The position numbers were made by a program, and so were the translations under genes. The notes beneath the pieces were generated by a model. That model worked only from the letters and a program-made list of their open reading frames with translations. It had not been told where the DNA came from and ran no database searches. Positions 30,693 through 40,405 of a stretch of 64,000 nt of DNA are shown here, in pieces. The stretch is taken from the NCBI RefSeq assembly GCF_003253995.1, contig NZ_QKZL01000009.1:62001-126000 (forward strand), read 5' to 3'. Every line of letters begins with the position of its first letter. Position 1 is the first letter of the stretch. This stretch comes from Palleronia aestuarii (GTDB taxonomy: Bacteria; Pseudomonadota; Alphaproteobacteria; Rhodobacterales; Rhodobacteraceae).

Positions 30693-31984
30693 GGCGTGCC
30701 CGCCGTGCCACCCTCCGCGGGCACGCGCAGCGACACCATGTAGAACCCGTCCATTCCGCCCAAGTCGGGCCAGGCGTCGGGGCGAACGCGAAGCCCCCCT
30801 TCCGCGCCGATTGAATCCGGGGCGAGGCCCGGCAGCTCGGCCGCGGCGCGATCGACGGTCAGCCCCGGATGCCGGGCAAGGGCATCGCGGACCTGTTCCT
30901 CCCCCTCGTCGACGAGCAGCGAACAGGTGCAGAAGACCAGCCGCCCGCCGGGCCGCAGACAGGCGAGCGCGCGGTCGATCAGGCGCTCCTGAAGGCCGAA
31001 GAGGGCCGGAAATTCTTCCCCCGTCTTGGCGTAAGGGAGATCCGGATGACGCCGGATCGTGCCGGTCGCCGAACAGGGCGCGTCGAGCAGGACCGCGTCA
31101 TAGGCCCGGTCCGGCCGGTAGTCGAGCGCGTCCGCGACGACAAGCTCCGCCCGGAGGTTGCAGCGGTCGAGGTTCTCCCTGACCCGGCCCATCCGCCCCT
31201 CCGAGATGTCGAGCGCCGTAACCTCCGCTCCGGCCGCGGCGAGTTGCAGCGTCTTGCCGCCCGGCGCCGCGCAGAAGTCGAGCACCCGCTCTCCGGGCGC
31301 GGGGGCGAGGAGGCGAACGGGAAGCGCGGCCGCGGCATCCTGCACCCACCATCGCCCGTCCACGTAACCCGGCAGCGCGGTAACCTGCGGCGCGCCCGGC
31401 AGACGCACGCTGCCCGTGGGCAGCACCTGCCCGCCGAGGCGTTCCGCCCATCCCTCCGGATCCGATTTCACGGTAAGATCGATGGGCGCGCCGCGGGCGA
31501 AGGCCGCCTCCATCGCGGCGACCGTGTCCTTGCCGTAATCCGCGACGAGCGGCTTGCGCAGCCATTTGGGCAAGCGCGGCAGCGGTAGCGCCTCCCAGTC
31601 GCCTTTGCGGATCACGTTCCTGAGCACCCCGTTCGCGAGCCCCGCCTGGCTCTGTCCGCGCTCCATCGTGCGCACGAGATCGACAGCGGCACTCACCGCG
31701 CCGTGGGGCGCGGCGCCGTCGACGTAAATCTCGTAGAGCGCGAGGCGCAGCGCGTTGTGCACGCCGGGCCAGGGTTTCATCCGCAGGAACGGGCCGAGCG
31801 CCCGGTCGGCACGGTCCATCCAGCGCAGCGTGCCCGTGGCGAGCCGCTGCGCCCGCGCGCGGTCGGGTGGGTCGAGGGGCGCCACGATGCGGGCGGTGAC
31901 CTCCGGCAGGAGCCGCCGCTCCTCCAGCACCTCCCAGAGGAGGCGCAGCGCCGCGGCGCGCACGGGATCGGCGGTCTGCGACAT
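30689..31984 (-). CDS. rsmB: 16S rRNA (cytosine-967-C5) methyltransferase-like RsmB
   Basis: 431 residues. An N-terminal NusB-like RNA-binding domain (about 1-135) precedes the Rossmann methyltransferase: DFCAAPGGKTLQLA (SAM motif I), ALDISEGRMGRV, LLDAPCSATGTIRRHPD with the releasing Cys and VFCTCSLLVDEGEEQV with the nucleophilic Cys. The ATG at 31984 has GAGAGG about 11 bases upstream. It heads the minus-strand run ending with the M16 genes and is divergent from the DUF1674 gene. Confidence 0.92.
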   Translation of the reverse strand: MSQTADPVRAAALRLLWEVLEERRLLPEVTARIVAPLDPPDRARAQRLATGTLRWMDRADRALGPFLRMKPWPGVHNALRLALYEIYVDGAAPHGAVSAAVDLVRTMERGQSQAGLANGVLRNVIRKGDWEALPLPRLPKWLRKPLVADYGKDTVAAMEAAFARGAPIDLTVKSDPEGWAERLGGQVLPTGSVRLPGAPQVTALPGYVDGRWWVQDAAAALPVRLLAPAPGERVLDFCAAPGGKTLQLAAAGAEVTALDISEGRMGRVRENLDRCNLRAELVVADALDYRPDRAYDAVLLDAPCSATGTIRRHPDLPYAKTGEEFPALFGLQERLIDRALACLRPGGRLVFCTCSLLVDEGEEQVRDALARHPGLTVDRAAAELPGLAPDSIGAEGGLRVRPDAWPDLGGMDGFYMVSLRVPAEGGTAGTP

Positions 31985-32015
31985 GGGGAAGCGTCCTCTC
32001 GGCGATGCGCGGCCC

Positions 32016-32043
32016 TTGAGCCGATGCGAGCGCGGCGTATATC
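32016..32043 (+). promoter_or_regulatory. Candidate promoter of the DUF1674 gene
   Basis: TTGAGC at 32016-32021 and TATATC at 32038-32043, 16 bases apart, in the 93-base divergent gap between rsmB and the DUF1674 gene. It would give a leader of about 28 bases. Confidence 0.4.
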
Positions 32044-32077
32044 GAATGGACGTCCCAGACAAGCACGCGAGCCCGCC

Positions 32078-32251
32078 ATGCCCGAGAGATCCGACCTGCC
32101 CCCTGCCGCTCTGCGTGCCCTTGAGGAGGCAGAGGAGCGGCGACGGAAAGCCAAAGCCCTCGACCTCGCGCCGGAACTCGGCGGGCGCGACGGACCGGAA
32201 CCCGTCCGCTACGGCGATTGGGAGAAGAAAGGCATCGCCATCGACTTCTGA
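32078..32251 (+). CDS. DUF1674 protein, succinate dehydrogenase assembly factor 4-like
   Basis: 57 residues. The C-terminal half has the DUF1674 signature GGRDGPEPVRYGDWEKKGIAIDF, shared with mitochondrial SdhAF4 (Sdh8), which binds FAD-loaded SdhA and promotes complex II assembly. The N-terminal part is a charged helix. The bacterial role is inferred from the eukaryotic homologue. It is monocistronic and ends seven bases from the convergent dapB. Confidence 0.88.
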   Translation: MPERSDLPPAALRALEEAEERRRKAKALDLAPELGGRDGPEPVRYGDWEKKGIAIDF

Positions 32252-32258
32252 CGCGGGA

Positions 32259-33059
32259 TCAGCCGATCCCGAGCACGTCGAGCATGTCGTAGCGCCCCGC
32301 GGGCCTGTCCTGCGCCCAGAGCGCGGCCCGGACCGCGCCACGGGCGAAGAGCGAGCGATCGGTCGCCATGTGGCTCAGGGTGACGATCTCCCCCGGCCCC
32401 GCGAAGACGACGTCGTGCATTCCCACGATGTCGCCGCCGCGGATCGCGGCAAACCCGATATCGCCCGCACGGCGCGGACCGGTAATACCGTCCCGCCCCC
32501 GGTCGGAGACATCCCCGATTGCGACCCCGCGCCCTTCCGCCGCCGCCTCCCCGAGCATCAGCGCGGTGCCGGACGGCGCATCGACCTTGTGGCGGTGATG
32601 GCGCTCCACGATCTCAATGTCGAATTCCTCGCCGAGCGCTGCGGCGACCTGACGCACGAGCTGCGTGAGGAGGTTCACGCCGAGGCTCATGTTGCCGGCC
32701 CGCACGGTGACGTTGCGCGCCTCTCCCGCCTCGAGCGTCGCGATCTGGTCCGCGTCGAACCCGGTCGTGCCGATCACATGCGCCACGCCACGCCGCGCGG
32801 CCTCCTGCGCGTAGGCCAGCGTCGCATCGGGCGCGGTGAAGTCGATGAGGGCGTCGGCGGACCCGAGCGCCGCCCCGGCATCCCCGGTGACGATCACGCC
32901 CCGCTCCGCCCCGCCGAGCGCCCGGCCCAGATCGTGCCCGACCCAGTCATGCCCCGGGCGGACGAGCGCTGCCGCGACGTCCACCCCCTCGGCCGCGTCG
33001 GCGGCGGCGACGAGCATTCGGCCCATCCGGCCCGACACCCCTGCGATGACAAGTTTCAT
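32259..33059 (-). CDS. dapB: 4-hydroxy-tetrahydrodipicolinate reductase
   Basis: 266 residues; NAD(P)H-dependent step of lysine and diaminopimelate synthesis. GVSGRMGRML at 7-16 is the dinucleotide loop, GTTGF (97-101) follows, and HHRHKVDAPSGTAL from residue 154 carries the catalytic His and Lys158. The ATG at 33059 is preceded by TGGGGA. The gene is divergent from rbfA and convergent with the DUF1674 gene. Confidence 0.96.
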   Translation of the reverse strand: MKLVIAGVSGRMGRMLVAAADAAEGVDVAAALVRPGHDWVGHDLGRALGGAERGVIVTGDAGAALGSADALIDFTAPDATLAYAQEAARRGVAHVIGTTGFDADQIATLEAGEARNVTVRAGNMSLGVNLLTQLVRQVAAALGEEFDIEIVERHHRHKVDAPSGTALMLGEAAAEGRGVAIGDVSDRGRDGITGPRRAGDIGFAAIRGGDIVGMHDVVFAGPGEIVTLSHMATDRSLFARGAVRAALWAQDRPAGRYDMLDVLGIG

Positions 33060-33125
33060 GAGCAATCCCCATCCGATCCCGCGCGAGGGGGCTAGCCCGG
33101 CGGGGCACGGCGCGCAACGGGGCTG

Positions 33126-33154
33126 TTGCGGAGACGCGGCCCAGGGCCTAGATG
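33126..33154 (+). promoter_or_regulatory. Promoter placing the rbfA start at the transcript 5' end
   Basis: TTGCGG at 33126-33131, a 17-base spacer and TAGATG at 33149-33154. The ATG of rbfA follows only seven bases after the -10 element and has no Shine-Dalgarno, so transcription from this site would give a leaderless or nearly leaderless mRNA. Confidence 0.4.
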
Positions 33155-33161
33155 CTGCGGC

Positions 33162-33563
33162 ATGGCCAAGAACCGTTTCTCCGAGGGCTCCGGCCCGTCG
33201 CAGCGGCAGCTCCGCGTGGGCGAGCTCATCCGCCGGACGCTCTCCGACGTGCTGAACCGGGCCGAGATCCACGACCCCGAGCTGAACCGGCTCTCGATCA
33301 CCGTGGCCGAAGTCCGGACCTCGCCCGATCTGAAGATCGCGACCGCCTATGTCATGCCGCTCGGCGGCGAGAAGCGGGAAGAGGCGATCGCCGCGCTGGC
33401 GCGGAACAAGTCCGAACTGCGCCGGGCGCTGGCGAAGGAGACGACGCTCAAGTTCACGCCGGACCTGCGGTTTCTCATCGACGAGACCTTCGACCGGATG
33501 GACGCCACGCGACGCCTTCTCGCGCAGGACGACGTGCGCCGCGACCTCGACCGCGACGACTGA
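33162..33563 (+). CDS. rbfA: Ribosome-binding factor A
   Basis: 133 residues with a KH-like fold; binds the 30S subunit and aids 16S rRNA 5'-end maturation. Family features are [49 protein letters not shown] and [18 protein letters not shown]. The start MAKNRFSEG at 33162 matches family N-termini. It opens an operon with a phosphodiester-glycosidase-like gene, truB and DUF1643; rbfA-truB linkage is common in bacteria. Confidence 0.95.
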   Translation: MAKNRFSEGSGPSQRQLRVGELIRRTLSDVLNRAEIHDPELNRLSITVAEVRTSPDLKIATAYVMPLGGEKREEAIAALARNKSELRRALAKETTLKFTPDLRFLIDETFDRMDATRRLLAQDDVRRDLDRDD

Positions 33564-33566
33564 ACC

Positions 33567-34295
33567 ATGTGGAAGGCCCTGCTGATGCTCCTCATGGCGC
33601 CCGCGGCGGCACAGGCGGCGGAATGCCGGTCGATGGTCTTCGACGGCGCGAGCTTCACCGCCTGCCCCGTCGATCTCGAGACGGAGGAGTTGCGGCTCTG
33701 GCGCGCCGATGCGTCCGGCGCGCCCTATGGCAGCTTCCGGTCCGTCGACCGGGCCCTCGATAGCGAGGGTGCCCGTCTCGGTGTCGCGATGAATGCCGGG
33801 ATGTACCATGCCGACCGCTCCCCCGTCGGCCTCTATACCGAGGACGGGGTGGAAGAGGCCGGGATCGTCACGTCCGAAGGGCCCGGTAATTTCGGGATGC
33901 TCCCGAACGGCGTTCTCTGCCTCCAAGGCGATCGCGCCCGGATCGTCGAGAGTCGGGCCTTCGCGGCCGACCCGCCCGCCTGCCGCTACGCCACGCAATC
34001 GGGGCCGATGCTCGTCATCGGTGGCGCGCTGCATCCGCGCTTCCTGCCCGACGGCACCTCCACCTATGTCCGCAACGGCGCGGGCGTGAGCGCGGATGGC
34101 CGAACGCTCTGGCTCGTCATCTCCGACGCCCGGGTGACGTTCCACCACTTCGCCCGCTTTTTCCGCGACGCGCTCGGCACGCCCGACGCGCTCTATCTCG
34201 ACGGCAACGTCTCCCGCCTCTACGATTCGCACAGCGGTCGCCACGATGCAGGCATGCCGATGGGTCCCATCATCGGAACCGTGGAGCGGCATTGA
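33567..34295 (+). CDS. Phosphodiester glycosidase-like (NAGPA/DUF2233) exported protein
   Basis: 242 residues with a short signal peptide (about 1-17, ending AQA). The domain features [15 protein letters not shown] near 75-89, [27 protein letters not shown] and [13 protein letters not shown] near the C-terminus match the phosphodiester glycosidase family related to the N-acetylglucosamine-1-phosphodiester alpha-N-acetylglucosaminidase domain. Role in bacteria is unclear; periplasmic sugar-phosphodiester hydrolysis is plausible. Inserted between rbfA and truB, sharing one base with the truB start. Confidence 0.82.
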   Translation: MWKALLMLLMAPAAAQAAECRSMVFDGASFTACPVDLETEELRLWRADASGAPYGSFRSVDRALDSEGARLGVAMNAGMYHADRSPVGLYTEDGVEEAGIVTSEGPGNFGMLPNGVLCLQGDRARIVESRAFAADPPACRYATQSGPMLVIGGALHPRFLPDGTSTYVRNGAGVSADGRTLWLVISDARVTFHHFARFFRDALGTPDALYLDGNVSRLYDSHSGRHDAGMPMGPIIGTVERH

Positions 34296-35206
34296 TGGGA
34301 CGGCGCAAATCGGGACGCGACGTCACCGGTTGGGTGATCATCGACAAGCCTGCGGGCATCGGCTCCACCGATGTCGTGGGCAAGGTCCGCTGGGCGTTCC
34401 AGGCGAAGAAGGCCGGTCATGCCGGGACGCTCGATCCGGATGCGACGGGGCTCCTCGCCGTGGCGCTCGGGGAGGCGACGAAGACGGTCTCGCTTCTGAC
34501 CGACGCGCTGAAGGCCTACGAGTTCACGATGCGTTTCGGGGCCTCCACCACGACCGACGACGCCTCGGGTGACGTGATCGCCACGAGCGACGCGCGGCCG
34601 GGAGATGCGGAGATCCGCGCGGCGCTGCCGGACTTCACCGGCGATATCATGCAGGTGCCCCCCGACGTCTCCGCTGTGAAGGTCGACGGCCAGCGCGCCT
34701 ACGACCTCGCGCGGGAAGGGGTGGCGCTGGAACTCGAGGCCCGTCCCCTTCACGTCGAGAGCCTCGACCTCGTCGCGCGGCCCTCCGCGGACGAGGCCGT
34801 GCTGCGCATGGTATGCGGCAAGGGCGGCTATGTCCGGGCCATCGCGCGCGATCTCGGTGCGGCGCTGGGTTCTCCCGCGCATGTCGTATCGCTGCGCCGG
34901 ATCTGGTCCGGGCCATTCGACGTGGAGGACGCGGTCACGCTCGAACAGGTCGAGGCGCTGGCTCGGACACCGGAGATCGACACGCTTCTGAGGCCGGTCG
35001 AGGCGGGGCTCGTGGAGGTGCCCTGCGCGCGGGTCACCGCGCTCGCGGCCGAACGCCTCGCCCATGGCAATCCGGCGGAAGTGACGAGTACCGACGCGGA
35101 ATACGGCGACATCGCCTGGGCCGCGCATGAGGGGCGTGCGCTTGCCATCGGGACGTACCGTGCGGGGCATCTGCATCCCACGCGAGTTCTGAACCGGCCG
35201 CGATGA
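34295..35206 (+). CDS. truB: tRNA pseudouridine(55) synthase
   Basis: 303 residues; makes pseudouridine 55 in the T loop of tRNAs. [14 protein letters not shown] contains the catalytic Asp47; [27 protein letters not shown] and [13 protein letters not shown] are conserved TruB blocks. The ATG at 34295 overlaps the preceding stop by one base (TGATG); a TTG one codon upstream is a poorer choice. Its own stop overlaps the DUF1643 start as ATGA. Confidence 0.96.
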   Translation: MGRRKSGRDVTGWVIIDKPAGIGSTDVVGKVRWAFQAKKAGHAGTLDPDATGLLAVALGEATKTVSLLTDALKAYEFTMRFGASTTTDDASGDVIATSDARPGDAEIRAALPDFTGDIMQVPPDVSAVKVDGQRAYDLAREGVALELEARPLHVESLDLVARPSADEAVLRMVCGKGGYVRAIARDLGAALGSPAHVVSLRRIWSGPFDVEDAVTLEQVEALARTPEIDTLLRPVEAGLVEVPCARVTALAAERLAHGNPAEVTSTDAEYGDIAWAAHEGRALAIGTYRAGHLHPTRVLNRPR

Positions 35207-35709
35207 TCCGGAAAGCGCATCAGAAGGGCGACGCGGCGAGCGAGGCGCATTATTCCGACTGCCTGCGCTACCGTTTCGACCTGACCCGGATCTGGCAGCC
35301 CGACGGGAAGCGCGCGCTCTTCGTCATGCTGAACCCCTCGACCGCGACGGAGGTGCAGAACGACCCGTCGGTGGAGCGTTGCGAGCGGCGGGCACGCACG
35401 CTCGGCTTCGGCGCGTTCCGGGTCTGCAACATCTTCGCCTGGCGCGACACCGATCCGAAGAAGATGCGCGCCGCACCCGACCCCGTGGGGGCGGAGAACG
35501 ACGCGGCGATCCTCGCGGGATGCGACTGGGCCGACACGATCGTCTGCGCCTGGGGCACGCATGGCGCTCATCTTGATCGTGGGCCCGAGGTCGAGCGGCT
35601 GATGCGCGGTGCGGGCAAGCCCCTCCATCATCTGGGTCTCACCAAGGACGGCCATCCGCGCCATCCGCTCTATATCCCCTACAGCGCGGTGCCGCAGGTC
35701 TGGCACTGA
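35203..35709 (+). CDS. DUF1643 domain protein
   Basis: 168 residues. The DUF1643 hallmarks are present: [34 protein letters not shown] near 42-66, [20 protein letters not shown] and a WGTHG near 122, then [16 protein letters not shown]. The family has no settled function; it has been found both near core genes and in phage. Here it is translationally coupled to truB (ATGA) and ends the rbfA operon just before a hairpin. Confidence 0.85.
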   Translation: MIRKAHQKGDAASEAHYSDCLRYRFDLTRIWQPDGKRALFVMLNPSTATEVQNDPSVERCERRARTLGFGAFRVCNIFAWRDTDPKKMRAAPDPVGAENDAAILAGCDWADTIVCAWGTHGAHLDRGPEVERLMRGAGKPLHHLGLTKDGHPRHPLYIPYSAVPQVWH

Positions 35710-35711
35710 GC

Positions 35712-35732
35712 GGGCGGCGGGATCCGCCGCCC
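35712..35732. terminator. Hairpin between DUF1643 gene and the RTX nuclease gene
   Basis: Perfect 9-bp arms (35712-35720 and 35724-35732) with a 3-base loop, in the 36-base convergent gap. It probably ends the rbfA operon; no long T tract follows. Confidence 0.5.
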
Positions 35733-35745
35733 TGCCCGGTAATCT

Positions 35746-38700
35746 TCACATCGACAGGTCGGGCTCCACGAATTGGATCTCGTCGGCATCCCAAACGCCC
35801 ATCACGGTGATCGTGTCCCCGCCGCCCTCGAGGTCGATCTGCTTGATCGGGCCCGCACCGCGGATGGCATCGATTTCGGCCCCGCCGAGGTCGATGCGAT
35901 CCTCCACGGCGTCGAAATCCCAGATGATCGAGCGGTCCCGAGCCCCGTCCGTCGCGATCTCCTCGGAAAAGGCGAAGGTGTCGGCCCCGCTCCCGCCGAA
36001 GAGGGTGTCGAGACGGCCGGGGCCCGCCACGAGAATGTCGTCGCCCGCCCCGCCGTAGATCGCGTCGTTGCCGGCGCCGCCGAGAAGCAGATCGGCACCG
36101 CCCTGGCCCGACAGGATATCGTTGCCCGCCCCGCCCTCGAGACGTTCGAGCCGATCCGTCCCGGTCAGCACGTCGCGGCGCCCGGTCCCCGCGATCACGT
36201 CGTACGCGATGTCGAAGTCGAAACCGGCGAGAACCGGATCGTGATCGGAATGCCGTGCCGGTGAAGTCCCGTCGAAGAGTTGCGGATCGCGCCCGAAATC
36301 GAGGTTGTAGTCGAGCGCATCCGCCTCGTCGGCATTGATGTGCCATTCCGCGATGCCCGCGACCTCGCCGAGGAGCCCGTCATCCACCAGGACGTAGTCG
36401 AGTGTGCCGATCTGCCCGTCGAAGACATAGGAATAGGCGTCCTCGCCCAGAAGCGCGGATGCGACGTCGGTATAGCCTGCATCCTCCAGCGCCCGGATCG
36501 GATCCTCCTGCGCGTAGGAATTGAGATCGCCGAGGATCATCGTTCCCGATGCGCCCTGCCCTGTGGGATCGGAGGCGAGCCAGTCCGACAGGATCTCCGC
36601 CGCGGCTTCCCGCGTGGCGTTGTTGTTGCCCTGCCCGTCGCCCTGCGCCTCGTCCGCGTCGAGACCGGAAAGCGAGCCCTTGGATTTCAGGTGATTGACG
36701 GAGACGGTGAAGCTCTTCTGCGTCGCGATGTCCTCGAAGCTCTGCGCGATGGCGGGACGGTTGAGCGGGCGACCGGCATCGAGGGGATCGATGAAGTCGC
36801 GGCCCTCGAACTCCGTCAGGATCGCCATGTCGCCCAGGGGTGTCACCTTGTCGGCGCGGTAGATGATGGCGTTGGCGATCGCGTCGCCACCGACGAACTC
36901 CTGCCCCGGATCGACGAAGGCCCAGTCCTCCCCGTCGCTTTGCGCGTTGAGCTCCTCGACGAGCGTTTTCACCGCGAACGCGTCGCCCGCGAAATCGTTC
37001 TCGATCTCGATGAGGCCGAGGACGTCCGCCTCCATCCCGAGGATCGCGGTCACGAGCTTGTCGGTCTGGCGGTCGAGCTCGGCTTGCGTATCGGCGCCGC
37101 GCGGATCGCTGCCGTTGTCGGTGGAGACGCCCGGCGCGTCGATCGTGGTGAAGTAGTTCAGGACGTTGAGGCTCGCCACGCGGAAGGCGCCGTCGACCTC
37201 CGGCGCCGTCTCGGGACGCGGATTGGTGTTCTCCCATTCGCCCACGGGGGTCTGGATGCGGAACTCGTCGAAGCCGTAGCCGAGGACGCCCGTCACGCCG
37301 GTGAGCGTGTCGCCCATCCGGAACTCGTCGGAGGATTGCAGCACGCCGTCATTGCCGTCGATGATCCGCAGCTCGTCGGGGTTCTGCACCGACCGTCCAT
37401 CGTCGATGAAGACGCTGCGCGAGGCCACATCGCGCAGATGCGCCTCGTAGCCCGCCTCGTCCGGCAGATTGTCCTGGGTGAACTGCACGGGACGTCCGCC
37501 CGCGGCCACCGTGTATTCGCCGAAGCGGTCGAGATTGAAAAGCTCGCTCACCGTCACGTTCTGCGCGAGCGTGATCCGCATTCCCTCGTAGGCCTCGAGA
37601 TTGGCGACGTAGCCGCCCGATCCGTCGGCCACGGCGTCGCCGGCCTCGAGCGTGACGTCGATTGCGTCGGGAAGCTCCTGCCCGCTCGCCAGAACTTCCG
37701 CGCTCAGCGCCTCGATCTGGGTCTGGCTCCGGAACTCGCCCACGGTGCCGGTAATCCGAACGAGATCGCCCACGGCGAAATCTTCTACAGGCTCGAACCC
37801 CTCGAAGACGAAGACGCCTTCGGAGGTGGTGGCGTCCGCGTCCCAGTCCGCACGCTCCTCCTGCACGAAGAACCCGCCGAGATCGCGCATCGAGCCGAGC
37901 CCGTTCGACTGGTAATCGGCGGTGATCACCGCCTCGATCGTCACAAGTTGCCCGTCGAGCGGCGAGATGTCGTCGGCCCCGATCGTGTAGTCCGCACCGC
38001 CAAAGGTCGATCCCTGCACCTCGGAGACGAGGGTGACGGTCTCGGGCAGAACGTCGCCGCCCGTCTCGCTCGCTCCGGTGCCGGGGGTCGGGGTGCCGGC
38101 GACGAAACCGTCCCCGACCCGCGAGAGCGATTGCGTGTCCTTCTCCCCGTTCGCGTCCTCGTTCCACTGCACGCTCTGCCCCAGCGCCGCGAGCATCTCC
38201 GCGTCGTCCGCGTCGTTCGTGTCGTAGACCACGGCGTCGAGGAGGTTCTCCTGCGTTGCCGCCTCGCCCACCGCCGGCGCGGCCCCTGCATAGAGCGCCA
38301 CGGCATCCGCGCCGTTCTGAAGACCGTCCGAGGTGAAGGCCGCGAGACCCACATTCGCGACCGCCTCCGATCCGACGACGAAGTACCCCCCCGCGTTCGT
38401 CACCTGCCCGTCGAGGGAGATCGCGTCGTAGGCCGTGTCGCCATTGCCGTTGAAGAGAACGAGCGTGAGGCCGTCGAGGGACGTGCCGCCCGCACCACCG
38501 TCGAAGATCTCCACGAATTCCGCCATATCGGTACCGGGCGTGTCCGCGTCGATCTCGCTGATGACGAACGAGCCAGGCTCGTCCCCCGGTGTCTCGCCCG
38601 CGTCGTCCCCGCGCACGTAGCCGCCGATGGGCATCGGCGCGGCCGCGGTCGCGTTCGTCGTCGCGCCATCGAGCGCATCGTCACCGGAGAAGGTCCAGTC

Positions 38701-39126
38701 GGCGGGATCGAAGACCGTGCTCGGCCCGGTGCCGTCGTTCCGGACCGCCCAGCCGTCGGCATAGGACCAGACCGGGTCGGCCTCATTCGGCCCGACGGTG
38801 CCGAAGACGTCGACGATGCTCCCCGCCTCGTAGAGCACGATGGCGTCGTCGCCGTTGACCGACGCCTCGCCCACATTCGGATAGGTCGGATCGAAGCCGA
38901 AATAGGAGGCAAAGCCCTCGGCCTCCGCGGAAAGATAGAGATACTCCCCGGCAAGGATGGAGCCCGAGAGCTGGTAGCCGCCGCCGGAGGCGTCATTGTC
39001 GTTATTCGCCGATTCCACCTCGTAAATGGAAAGATCGGCTACATCCGACAGGGCAAAGAGTTCGATCGCCTTCGGGACGCCTCCGGTCAGGGGGCCATCG
39101 ACGATTCCGGTGATAACGAGAGACAT
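35746..39126 (-). CDS. Secreted ExeM/NucH-type nuclease with RTX repeats
   Basis: 1126 residues, no N-terminal signal. Lamin-tail-like domains occupy about 1-150 and 185-340 (SFVISEIDADTPGTDMAEFVEIF), an OB-like region lies near 380-480, and the endonuclease/exonuclease/phosphatase domain spans about 645-960: FRVASLNVLNYF, LIEIENDF, NHLKSKGS, ILGDLNSY and SDHDPVLAGF with catalytic His and Asp. RTX calcium repeats (GGAGNDILSGQGGAD, GGAGNDAIYGGAGDD) at about 985-1045 and a C-terminal tail predict type I secretion. No secretion ABC/MFP genes are close. A GAGGAA precedes the ATG. Likely degrades extracellular DNA for phosphate or nucleosides or in biofilms. Confidence 0.9.
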   Translation of the reverse strand: MSLVITGIVDGPLTGGVPKAIELFALSDVADLSIYEVESANNDNDASGGGYQLSGSILAGEYLYLSAEAEGFASYFGFDPTYPNVGEASVNGDDAIVLYEAGSIVDVFGTVGPNEADPVWSYADGWAVRNDGTGPSTVFDPADWTFSGDDALDGATTNATAAAPMPIGGYVRGDDAGETPGDEPGSFVISEIDADTPGTDMAEFVEIFDGGAGGTSLDGLTLVLFNGNGDTAYDAISLDGQVTNAGGYFVVGSEAVANVGLAAFTSDGLQNGADAVALYAGAAPAVGEAATQENLLDAVVYDTNDADDAEMLAALGQSVQWNEDANGEKDTQSLSRVGDGFVAGTPTPGTGASETGGDVLPETVTLVSEVQGSTFGGADYTIGADDISPLDGQLVTIEAVITADYQSNGLGSMRDLGGFFVQEERADWDADATTSEGVFVFEGFEPVEDFAVGDLVRITGTVGEFRSQTQIEALSAEVLASGQELPDAIDVTLEAGDAVADGSGGYVANLEAYEGMRITLAQNVTVSELFNLDRFGEYTVAAGGRPVQFTQDNLPDEAGYEAHLRDVASRSVFIDDGRSVQNPDELRIIDGNDGVLQSSDEFRMGDTLTGVTGVLGYGFDEFRIQTPVGEWENTNPRPETAPEVDGAFRVASLNVLNYFTTIDAPGVSTDNGSDPRGADTQAELDRQTDKLVTAILGMEADVLGLIEIENDFAGDAFAVKTLVEELNAQSDGEDWAFVDPGQEFVGGDAIANAIIYRADKVTPLGDMAILTEFEGRDFIDPLDAGRPLNRPAIAQSFEDIATQKSFTVSVNHLKSKGSLSGLDADEAQGDGQGNNNATREAAAEILSDWLASDPTGQGASGTMILGDLNSYAQEDPIRALEDAGYTDVASALLGEDAYSYVFDGQIGTLDYVLVDDGLLGEVAGIAEWHINADEADALDYNLDFGRDPQLFDGTSPARHSDHDPVLAGFDFDIAYDVIAGTGRRDVLTGTDRLERLEGGAGNDILSGQGGADLLLGGAGNDAIYGGAGDDILVAGPGRLDTLFGGSGADTFAFSEEIATDGARDRSIIWDFDAVEDRIDLGGAEIDAIRGAGPIKQIDLEGGGDTITVMGVWDADEIQFVEPDLSM

Positions 39127-39353
39127 TCGGTTTCCTCACTCGACGCATTCTGCGGGTCGCGGTTGAGTTACAGGCCGAATACGACGGCCGTGCAACGCGG
39201 CGCTGCAGGTGTCGTTACGTCATTCGATCGTTCGGGGTCTCTCGCGGCGAATGTTGCGGCATCGGACCGAAGGTTCTTTCAAATTTTCCCCGCCAACCTA
39301 TTCTGCACGGATGGCTCCACGTTCGCGGAGCAGGCAGGAAAGGACGTTATGAC

Positions 39354-40334
39354 ATGAGCGGGCTCGTCGCTCTTCTCGACGACGTGGCGGCGATCGCCAA
39401 GGTGGCCGCGGCCTCCGTCGACGACGTCATGGGGCAGGCCGTGAAAGCCTCGTCGAAGGCCGCGGGCGCGGTGATCGACGACGCGGCGGTGACGCCGAAA
39501 TACGTCCACGGCTTTTCCGCCGACCGCGAATTGCCGATCGTCTGGAAAATCGCGCGCGGATCGTTCTTTAACAAGCTGGTGATCCTGCTGCCCGTGGCGC
39601 TCCTGCTTGCGGCCTTCGCACCGTGGGCGATCCCGCCGCTCCTCATGCTCGGCGGCCTCTACCTGTGCTTCGAGGGGGCGGAGAAGATCTGGCACAAGCT
39701 CCACCCGTCCCATTCCCATTCCGAGGACCTGGTCCAGGAGAAGCTTTCCGGCGCGCAGCTCGAGCAGAAGAAGGTCGCGGGCGCGGTCAAGACCGACTTT
39801 ATCCTGTCGGCCGAGATCATGACCATCGTGCTGAATTCCCTGCCTGGCGATGGGCCATTCTGGATGACGGCGCTGAGCCTCGCGCTCGCGGGGATCATCA
39901 TCACGATCGCGGTCTACGGCACCGTGGCCCTGATCGTGAAGGCCGACGATTTCGGCCTGCACCTGGCCTCGAGCGGCCGGTCGAACGCGGTGCGGGCTGC
40001 GGGGCGTTTCATCGTGAAGGCGATGCCGACCTTCATGACGCTCCTCGTCGTCGTCGGGACGGCCGCGATGATCTGGGTGGGCGGCTCGATCATCGTCCAT
40101 TCGCTGCACGAACTGGGCTGGCACCTGCCCTACGAGACGATCCACCATGTCGCGGTCGCCGCCGCCCACGCCGTACCGGCCGCCGAGGGGGCGGTGGAAT
40201 GGGTGGTGACCGCCGCGCTCGACGGCGTAGTGGGAATCATCCTCGGCCTCGCGATGATCCCCGTTGCGCAGTACGTGATCGCCCCGCTCCTCGCCGCCGT
40301 TCGGCCGGGCTCGAAGACCGCATCGGAGCCCTGA
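39354..40334 (+). CDS. DUF808 membrane protein (YedI-like)
   Basis: 326 residues with about six hydrophobic helices. The N-terminal LVALLDDVAAIAKVAAASVDD and the segment KVAGAVKTDFILSAEIMTIVLN are characteristic of the DUF808 family, as is the HKLHPSHSHSED loop. Function unknown; inner membrane. AGGAAAGGA lies upstream of the ATG. Divergent from the RTX nuclease gene with a 227-base gap in which I see no strong promoter, only AT-rich TTTCAAATTTTCC around 39280. Confidence 0.88.
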   Translation: MSGLVALLDDVAAIAKVAAASVDDVMGQAVKASSKAAGAVIDDAAVTPKYVHGFSADRELPIVWKIARGSFFNKLVILLPVALLLAAFAPWAIPPLLMLGGLYLCFEGAEKIWHKLHPSHSHSEDLVQEKLSGAQLEQKKVAGAVKTDFILSAEIMTIVLNSLPGDGPFWMTALSLALAGIIITIAVYGTVALIVKADDFGLHLASSGRSNAVRAAGRFIVKAMPTFMTLLVVVGTAAMIWVGGSIIVHSLHELGWHLPYETIHHVAVAAAHAVPAAEGAVEWVVTAALDGVVGIILGLAMIPVAQYVIAPLLAAVRPGSKTASEP

Positions 40335-40405
40335 CGCGGGAGGGCGCGGTTGCCTCGGGGTCCACTCGCCCCTAGCTTTTCTCCACGGCTCCGGATCGCG
40401 GGCTG

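Noticed and set aside
36280-39357. 1025-codon plus-strand frame opposite the RTX nuclease
   Set aside because: Shadow frame; the minus-strand protein has clear nuclease and RTX motifs.
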